A stretch of 48,069 bases of DNA from Gillisia sp. (GTDB lineage Bacteria; Bacteroidota; Bacteroidia; Flavobacteriales; Flavobacteriaceae). Below the pieces are notes generated by a model. The model did no database searches. It had not been told where the DNA came from and was given only the letters and a program-made list of their open reading frames with translations. A program made the position numbers and the translations under genes. Below, piece after piece: positions 42,809 through 48,069 of this stretch. Numbering within the stretch: position 1 is the first letter of the stretch; every line of letters begins with the position of its first letter. The stretch lies in assembly GCA_024635675.1 (NCBI GenBank), contig JAGXIJ010000065.1:1-48069 (forward strand), read 5' to 3'.

Positions 42809-42830
42809 TTTACTATGCATGCATAGTAAA
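42809..42830. promoter_or_regulatory. Perfect 22-bp palindrome, probable operator
   Basis: TTTACTATGCATGCATAGTAAA is its own reverse complement. It lies in the spacer region just upstream of the etfB -7 element, so a bound dimer would block that promoter. It is 89 bp from the pdhB start. Confidence 0.75.
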
Positions 42831-42871
42831 TATTTTATCCCGAAGATGCACTATAAACTTTTGTGAATTAC

Positions 42872-42879
42872 TATTTTTG
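42872..42879 (+). promoter_or_regulatory. -7-like element of the pyruvate dehydrogenase E1 beta gene
   Basis: TATTTTTG fits TAnnTTTG and lies 40 nt before the ATG. No convincing -33 element is seen, so support is weak. Confidence 0.4.
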
Positions 42880-42919
42880 TTTTTTTTAAGCGATACATTT
42901 AACAGCATAGATAATTAGA

Positions 42920-43897
42920 ATGAAAACAATTCAATTCAGAGAAGCAATTCAGCAGGCCATGAGCGAAGAAATGCGCTTAGATGATACTATTTACCTAATG
43001 GGTGAAGAAGTGGCAGAATATAATGGTGCTTATAAAGCGTCTAAAGGGATGTTAGATGAATTTGGTCCGGACCGTGTGATAGACACCCCGATCTCTGAAC
43101 TTGGTTTCACCGGAATTGGAATTGGAAGTGCTATGAATGGAAATAGACCTATTATAGAGTTTATGACCTTCAACTTTGCCCTTGTAGGAATAGATCAAAT
43201 CATCAACAACGCAGCAAAAATGCGCCAGATGAGTGGTGGACAATTCAATATTCCAATCGTATTTAGAGGGCCAACAGGCTCTGCAGGGCAATTGGGAGCT
43301 ACCCACTCTCAAGCTTTTGAAAGCTGGTTTGCAAACTGTCCAGGCTTAAAAGTTGTTGTACCTTCCAATCCTTACGATGCAAAAGGATTATTAAAAGCGG
43401 CAATTCGTGATGATGATCCTGTGATCTTTATGGAAAGTGAGCAGATGTATGGCGATAAAGGGGAAGTGCCGGAAGAAGATTATGTAATTCCAATTGGAGT
43501 AGCAGATATTAAGAGAGAAGGAACAGACGTTACTATCGTATCTTTTGGAAAGATCATCAAGGAAGCTTATAAAGCAGCAGATGAACTGGAAAAAGATGGG
43601 ATTTCTTGTGAAATTATTGATTTGCGTACCGTAAGACCTTTGGATTACGAGACAGTATTAAAATCGGTTAAAAAAACAAATAGATTAGTGATATTGGAAG
43701 AAGCATGGCCATTTGGAAATGTTGCTACAGAGCTCACTTATCAAGTTCAGGAAAAAGCCTTTGACTACTTAGATGCCCCTATAATAAAGATCAATACCGC
43801 AGATACTCCGGCTCCTTATTCTCCGGAATTATTAAAAAACTGGTTACCAAACAGTGAAGATGTTGTTAAAGCTGTAAGAAAGGTGCTTTACAAGTAA
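42920..43897 (+). CDS. pdhB: Pyruvate dehydrogenase E1 component, beta subunit
   Basis: The 325-residue thiamine-pyrophosphate enzyme subunit is of the transketolase-like beta type. Family marks are MGEEVAEYNGAYKASKGMLDEFG, DTPISELGFTGIGIGSAM, EFMTFNFALVGIDQIINNAAK, PTGSAGQLGATHSQAFE and a C-terminal DLRTVRPLDYETVL. With the alpha subunit it decarboxylates pyruvate and loads the acetyl group on lipoyl-E2. The alpha and E2 genes are not in the window. A branched-chain oxoacid specificity cannot be excluded, but the motifs and length fit pyruvate best. Terminator at 43920. Confidence 0.93.
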   Translation: MKTIQFREAIQQAMSEEMRLDDTIYLMGEEVAEYNGAYKASKGMLDEFGPDRVIDTPISELGFTGIGIGSAMNGNRPIIEFMTFNFALVGIDQIINNAAKMRQMSGGQFNIPIVFRGPTGSAGQLGATHSQAFESWFANCPGLKVVVPSNPYDAKGLLKAAIRDDDPVIFMESEQMYGDKGEVPEEDYVIPIGVADIKREGTDVTIVSFGKIIKEAYKAADELEKDGISCEIIDLRTVRPLDYETVLKSVKKTNRLVILEEAWPFGNVATELTYQVQEKAFDYLDAPIIKINTADTPAPYSPELLKNWLPNSEDVVKAVRKVLYK

Positions 43898-43908
43898 TCT
43901 TATAAACA

Positions 43909-43916
43909 TATCTTTG
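43909..43916 (+). promoter_or_regulatory. -7 element of the DUF5686 gene
   Basis: TATCTTTG lies just upstream of the pdhB terminator hairpin, so the predicted transcript would begin about 43921, inside the left arm of the hairpin. Confidence 0.6.
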
Positions 43917-43919
43917 CCG

Positions 43920-43948
43920 CTCCATCTTAATAGATGGAGTTTTTTTTT
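43920..43948 (+). terminator. Terminator of pdhB
   Basis: CTCCATCT and AGATGGAG pair around TAAT, followed by nine or more T. It overlaps the start of the next transcript. Confidence 0.88.
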
Positions 43949-43956
43949 GCCTAAAT

Positions 43957-46446
43957 ATGAAAAATACCCTTTTATTTGCCTGCCTTGTTATTAGCGTTTT
44001 TCAAGCCTGGTCGCAAACTAGAATTAGTGGAACGCTTGTAGATGAGACAGATACTCCAATTCCCTTTGCAAATGTTATTTTTTTAAGTACTTCTGAAGGA
44101 ATTACAACTACAGAAAATGGTTCTTTTTATTTAACATCCAATAAGGACCAGCCAACTGTAGAATTCTCCTTTGTAGGATATCAAACTAAAATATTACCTC
44201 TTGAAAAAGGAGATAATCTCAATTTAAAGGTTGTTTTAAAGGAAATGACTGAGTCTTTAGGGGAAGTAATGATCTATCAAGGAAAAACTTCCAAAAAAAA
44301 TAATCCTGCATTGGACATTCTTCGGAAGATCTGGGAAAACAAAAGACAGAATGGAGTAAAGAAATTCGATCAATACGAATACCGTAAATACGAAAAACTG
44401 GAATTCGACCTTAATAAGATAGATAGCACTTTAATTAATAGTCGAATTTTTAATGGGATGGAATTCATATTTAAAGATTTGGATACTAACCGAATTACCG
44501 GAAAAACCTATTTACCGGTTTTTTTAAATGAAGCGGTTTCCAAAGTTTATGGCGATAAAAAATCTGGAAAGATTAAAGAAGATCTGTTAGGAAATAAGAA
44601 TTCAGGATTTAGCAACAATCAACTTTTAATTTCTACCGTAAAAGATATTTATTCTGAAATAGATATTTACGAGAACTACCTTAAGTTTTTCGATAAGAGT
44701 TTTATAAGTCCGCTTTCCACCACCGGTATTAACAATTATAATTATGTGTTAGCAGATAGTTCCTTTGTTGGAGATAAATGGTGTTATAAGATTAATTATT
44801 ACCCAAGAAGAAAAAATGAGTTAACCTTTAAGGGAGATTTCTGGGTAAACGATACTACTTGGGCTGTAAAGAAAATAAATCTTGAAATGGCCGAAGATGC
44901 CAATATAAACTGGGTAAAAGGAGTTTATATAGAACAGGATTTCGATGTTTTAAATGATTCTATTTTCTTAATTACCAGAGATTTTTTTCAAGTAGACTTT
45001 TCTCTTCGAGACAAAGAAAATGCGCGAGGAATTTACGGAAAAAGAACGGTGCTTTACGACGATTATAAGTTCAATATTAAAAAACCTTTGCAATTTTATG
45101 AGCAACGGGTGATAGAATTTAAGCAGGAAGTATATAATAGAGACGATGAGTTTTGGAAGAAGAATCGCTTAGAAGAATTAAACGGTGACGAGCGAGGGGT
45201 TTATAAAATGCTGGATACTTTGCAAAATGTAAAAGCATTTAAACGATTGTATAATTTAACCACCACCTTATCTTCAGGGTACATAGAATTCAACGGGTTC
45301 GATTACGGGCCGGTTTACGCCACCTTAGGTTTTAATGATGTAGAAGGATTTAGATTAAGAGGAGGTGGAAGAACTTATTTCAGCGAAAACGATCCATGGA
45401 GAATAGAAGGCTATGGCGCTTATGGATTTAAGGACAAGAAATTTAAATATGGCATTGCAGGAAAAGTATTGCTGGACAAAAAAATGAGAATTATTGCAAC
45501 GGCTGGAAACAGGCGAGATATCGAGCAATTAGGAACCAGCCTCACCAATACCACCGATGTGCTTGGACGAAGTCTGGCTTCTTCATCTCTTATTAATGTT
45601 GGAGATAACGATAAATTGAGTTCCATTAACCTTTCGGTAGTAAGTCTAGAAATTGAACCCATTAAGAATTTTACCTTTAGATTGGCTAGATCTTACAGGA
45701 TCTTAAAACCAGCCTCGCCAACATTTAGTTTAGATTTTTATGCAGATGAAGCGCTTACTCAAATAGATTCAGAAATTAATCAGACGGAAATATCTACAAT
45801 TTTCACCTACACCCCGGGAAGAGAAACCACCGGGTTTGGAGTGGATAGAAATATTATAAATGGAGGAGATTTTCCAACGTTTTTTTTAAATTACAGTTTG
45901 GGAGTTAAGGATGTTTTTGAAAGTGATTTTAATTATAAAAAGCTCCAATTTTTTTACAATCAGCCGTTATTAGTTGGTGGTTTTGGAAAAGCCAATGTAA
46001 GCATAGAAGCAGGAAAAACCTTTGGAGAAGTCCCACTTGGGTTATTAAGTGTAGTACCTGGAAATCAGACTTATTTTGCCCTTTACAATACTTTTCCGCT
46101 ACTTAATTTCTACGAATTTGTTACAGATACTTATTTAGCTGTTCACGTTGAGCACAACTTCAACGGAAGATTGTTTTCTAGAATTCCTGTACTACGCGAC
46201 CTTAACTTAAGGGAGATTGTGGGGGTTCGAGGAGTTTATGGAGAAATATCTGAAGCAAATAAAAATATAGATGCTTCCGGATTGCCGTTAATAGCACCGG
46301 ATTCTGAACCTTATTGGGAGTATAGTGTTGGGATTGGAAACATCTTTAAATTCCTTAGAATAGACGCCCATTTTAGAGGAAATTATTTTGATAATCCGGA
46401 TGCCAGAAGCTTTGGAGTAACAGCTTCCTTCGGATTTCATTTTTAA
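43957..46446 (+). CDS. DUF5686 family outer-membrane protein with carboxypeptidase-like regulatory domain
   Basis: The 829-residue protein has a signal peptide ending AWSQ (residue about 20). A CarboxypepD_reg-like beta-sandwich (residues about 23-95: RISGTLVDETDTPIPFANVIF, SFVGYQTKILPLE) precedes a DUF5686 region (YEYRKYEKLEFDLNK, then FKGDFWVNDTTWAVKKINLEM) and a C-terminal outer-membrane beta-barrel whose last strand ends in aromatic residues (GVTASFGFHF). It is common in Bacteroidota and probably acts in the outer membrane, but the substrate is not known. Monocistronic. Confidence 0.9.
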   Translation: MKNTLLFACLVISVFQAWSQTRISGTLVDETDTPIPFANVIFLSTSEGITTTENGSFYLTSNKDQPTVEFSFVGYQTKILPLEKGDNLNLKVVLKEMTESLGEVMIYQGKTSKKNNPALDILRKIWENKRQNGVKKFDQYEYRKYEKLEFDLNKIDSTLINSRIFNGMEFIFKDLDTNRITGKTYLPVFLNEAVSKVYGDKKSGKIKEDLLGNKNSGFSNNQLLISTVKDIYSEIDIYENYLKFFDKSFISPLSTTGINNYNYVLADSSFVGDKWCYKINYYPRRKNELTFKGDFWVNDTTWAVKKINLEMAEDANINWVKGVYIEQDFDVLNDSIFLITRDFFQVDFSLRDKENARGIYGKRTVLYDDYKFNIKKPLQFYEQRVIEFKQEVYNRDDEFWKKNRLEELNGDERGVYKMLDTLQNVKAFKRLYNLTTTLSSGYIEFNGFDYGPVYATLGFNDVEGFRLRGGGRTYFSENDPWRIEGYGAYGFKDKKFKYGIAGKVLLDKKMRIIATAGNRRDIEQLGTSLTNTTDVLGRSLASSSLINVGDNDKLSSINLSVVSLEIEPIKNFTFRLARSYRILKPASPTFSLDFYADEALTQIDSEINQTEISTIFTYTPGRETTGFGVDRNIINGGDFPTFFLNYSLGVKDVFESDFNYKKLQFFYNQPLLVGGFGKANVSIEAGKTFGEVPLGLLSVVPGNQTYFALYNTFPLLNFYEFVTDTYLAVHVEHNFNGRLFSRIPVLRDLNLREIVGVRGVYGEISEANKNIDASGLPLIAPDSEPYWEYSVGIGNIFKFLRIDAHFRGNYFDNPDARSFGVTASFGFHF

Positions 46447-46471
46447 CACCCACTATAAGAGGATAAATTAC

Positions 46472-46479
46472 TATATTTG
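46472..46479 (+). promoter_or_regulatory. -7 element of ppa
   Basis: TATATTTG lies 33 nt ahead of the ATG at 46513 and gives a short leader. Confidence 0.6.
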
Positions 46480-46512
46480 CCGCCTGAAAAATTTGAATAA
46501 AAAAGATAGAAA

Positions 46513-47025
46513 ATGTCAGAGACTTTTGATGTATTGATAGAGATCCCAAAGGGGAGTAGAAACAAATATGAGTATGATTTTGAATTAAAGAAAGTTCGTT
46601 ACGATCGAATGATCTTTTCTTCGATGATGTACCCAGCAGATTACGGATTTATTCCCAACACACTTGCGTTGGACAGTGATCCTTTAGATGTATTGGTATT
46701 GGTAGCAGAGCCTACTTTTCCTGGAATTGTAATGGAAGTTAAGCCAATTGGAGTGTTCCACATGGCCGATGAAAAAGGACCGGATGAAAAAATTATTTGT
46801 GTTCCTGTTTCCGATCCAATTTGGAATAGGCTTAATGATTTATCGGATGTGAATGGTCACTTGCTTAAAGAGATCGAGCATTTCTTTAAAGTTTATAAAG
46901 ATCTTGAGAAAAAGAAAGTTGATGTTGGCGGATGGGGAGATGCAGATGAAGCTAAAGAAATCATCAAGCAATGTATCGAACGATATAAGAATTATGAAGG
47001 GGATAAAGAGAGATTCGGGATATAA
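46513..47025 (+). CDS. ppa: Soluble inorganic pyrophosphatase (family I)
   Basis: The 170-residue protein hydrolyses pyrophosphate to phosphate with Mg2+. It shows IPKGSRNKYEYD near residue 12, MYPADYGFIPNT, the family I signature DSDPLDVLVL near 55, and the C-terminal VGGWGDADEAKEIIKQCIERYK. The length is normal. It is followed by a terminator and then by a membrane pyrophosphatase gene in the same direction, so the two PPi-consuming enzymes are neighbours but probably separate transcripts. Confidence 0.96.
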   Translation: MSETFDVLIEIPKGSRNKYEYDFELKKVRYDRMIFSSMMYPADYGFIPNTLALDSDPLDVLVLVAEPTFPGIVMEVKPIGVFHMADEKGPDEKIICVPVSDPIWNRLNDLSDVNGHLLKEIEHFFKVYKDLEKKKVDVGGWGDADEAKEIIKQCIERYKNYEGDKERFGI

Positions 47026-47056
47026 GCGAATATTTTCTTATAAATAGTGAATAATT

Positions 47057-47091
47057 AAAAGCAATAACTCTAAAAAGTTATTGCTTTTTTA
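47057..47091 (+). terminator. Terminator of ppa
   Basis: AAAAGCAATAACT and AGTTATTGCTTTT form a perfect 13-bp stem with a 6-nt loop and a T run after it. Confidence 0.9.
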
Positions 47092-47144
47092 TTTATCATT
47101 GATTTTGCTACATTAGCGGCATTAACTAAAATTTAACTATCTCT

Positions 47145-48069
47145 ATGGAATCAATGATTATCTATGCTCCAATTATTCTAGCTTTAATTGGCCTTATTTA
47201 TATGTGGGTTAAAAGATCCTGGGTTTTAAAACAGGATGCCGGTGACGGAAAGATGAAAGAAATTTCAGATCATATCTATGAAGGCGCCCTTGCCTTTTTG
47301 AATGCCGAATATAAACTTCTAGCTATTTTTGTATTAATTGTAAGTGTTGCCCTTGCCGTAGTTTCCTTTGTGGTTCCTACAACTCACTGGTTAATAGTAA
47401 TCGCTTTTATTTTTGGAGCCTTTTTCTCTGCTCTGGCAGGAAATATGGGGATGAAAATAGCCACAAAAACAAATGTTAGAACTACACAAGCTGCAAAAAC
47501 TAGTTTGCCAAATGCCTTAGGAGTTTCTTTTGGCGGTGGTACCGTGATGGGTCTTGGAGTTGCAGGACTTGCAGTTTTAGGTTTAACATCTTTCTTTATA
47601 TTATTCTTCAATTACTTTATGGGAGGTGTTTGGACCTCCACCTCAGATATGACGATTGTATTGGAAACACTAGCAGGATTCTCTCTTGGAGCTGAATCTA
47701 TTGCCTTGTTTGCGCGTGTAGGTGGTGGAATTTATACCAAAGCAGCAGATGTTGGGGCCGATCTTGTTGGAAAAGTCGAAGCAGGAATTCCTGAAGATGA
47801 TCCTCGAAACCCTGCAACGATCGCAGATAATGTTGGAGACAACGTAGGTGATGTTGCCGGGATGGGAGCCGATCTTTTTGGTTCTTACGTTGCAACAGTA
47901 TTAGCTGCCATGGTTCTTGGTAATTATGTGATCAAGGATATGGGCGGAAGTATAGATGATGTTTTTGGCGGAATTGGCCCAGTTTTATTACCAATGGCTA
48001 TTGCCGGTGCAGGGATAATTATCTCCATGATTGGTACCATGTTAGTTAAAATAAGTAGTAACAACGCCA
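47145..48069 (+). CDS. hppA: Membrane-bound pyrophosphatase (ion pump), partial
   Basis: The gene runs off the window and is missing from the ORF track. From the ATG at 47145 about 308 residues are visible. After a first membrane helix the family marks appear: EGALAFLNAEYK near residue 49, GGGIYTKAADVGADLVGKVE and DDPRNPATIADNVGDNVGD (PPi/Mg site), then VAGMGADLFGSYVAT. It couples PPi hydrolysis to pumping Na+ or H+ across the inner membrane. The residues that decide the ion and K+ dependence lie beyond the window end. Confidence 0.93.
   Translation, partial: MESMIIYAPIILALIGLIYMWVKRSWVLKQDAGDGKMKEISDHIYEGALAFLNAEYKLLAIFVLIVSVALAVVSFVVPTTHWLIVIAFIFGAFFSALAGNMGMKIATKTNVRTTQAAKTSLPNALGVSFGGGTVMGLGVAGLAVLGLTSFFILFFNYFMGGVWTSTSDMTIVLETLAGFSLGAESIALFARVGGGIYTKAADVGADLVGKVEAGIPEDDPRNPATIADNVGDNVGDVAGMGADLFGSYVATVLAAMVLGNYVIKDMGGSIDDVFGGIGPVLLPMAIAGAGIIISMIGTMLVKISSNNA

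Noticed and set aside
47384-47895. Two minus-strand ORFs near the window end
   Set aside because: They are shadows of the plus-strand membrane pyrophosphatase gene, which the track lacks because it has no stop within the window.
1-48069. CRISPR arrays, insertion sequences, rRNA genes and integrases
   Set aside because: I saw no regularly spaced repeats, transposase-like or integrase-like ORFs, or rRNA sequence in the window.

Overview
The window looks like a chromosomal segment from a marine-type member of the Flavobacteriaceae (Bacteroidota), in the broad neighbourhood of Gramella/Christiangramia, Salegentibacter or Zunongwangia. The basis is: low GC by eye; the Bacteroidota promoter signature (-7 TAnnTTTG, sometimes with -33 TTG/TTTG) in front of many genes; A/T-rich start regions with no Shine-Dalgarno dependence; tRNAs without an encoded CCA; and family-typical proteins (DUF2797, DUF5686, 2TM domain, a HPPK-deoxynucleoside kinase fusion, a CNT transporter with a periplasmic head). 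The genus is an inference. I saw no phage, IS or CRISPR, and most of the window is ordinary core genome.

Layout. 0.1-7.1 kb: GH3-like adenylating enzyme, DUF2797, a large AsmA-like envelope protein, TrmL and a slipin, with a repeat-rich intergenic stretch at 2.53-2.89 kb. 7.5-11.1 kb: HPPK-deoxynucleoside kinase fusion, a TrmH-family methyltransferase and an ABC exporter. 11.2-16.5 kb: a small lipoprotein, two secreted 254-aa proteins that look like distant relatives, and MutS. 16.6-16.9 kb: a tRNA-Gly/tRNA-Leu operon with promoter and terminator, followed by a 680-base gene-poor stretch. 17.6-25.6 kb: the most distinctive region. An error-prone polymerase cassette (DnaE2-like alpha subunit plus DinB, divergent from a self-cleaving S24/LexA-like regulator) has a triple-palindrome operator at its divergent promoter and is flanked on both sides by tiny acidic lipoproteins sharing a Cys-Arg-Glu/Asp start (two on the left, three on the right, one of only 39 residues and absent from the ORF track).

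25.7-32.2 kb: Kdo transferase WaaA, a DegT-type sugar aminotransferase, a secreted amidohydrolase, FabD, a pyridoxamine-phosphate-oxidase-fold protein, dihydrofolate reductase and a 2TM protein. 32.2-35.8 kb: an EgtB-EgtD-DUF427 operon converging on a class V PLP enzyme, which suggests ergothioneine-type biosynthesis. 35.9-40.9 kb: a TonB-C-like protein, thymidylate synthase, a YihY/BrkB membrane protein, a CNT nucleoside transporter and a DUF151 nuclease. 40.9-48.07 kb: EtfBA with a perfect palindrome at its promoter, pyruvate dehydrogenase E1 beta, a DUF5686 outer-membrane protein, soluble pyrophosphatase, and the start of a membrane pyrophosphatase cut by the window edge.

Folate and thymidylate metabolism recurs (HPPK, DHFR, ThyA, deoxynucleoside kinase, CNT transporter) but the genes are scattered. 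MutS, DinB and the DnaE2-like polymerase each carry a recognisable sliding-clamp-binding peptide.
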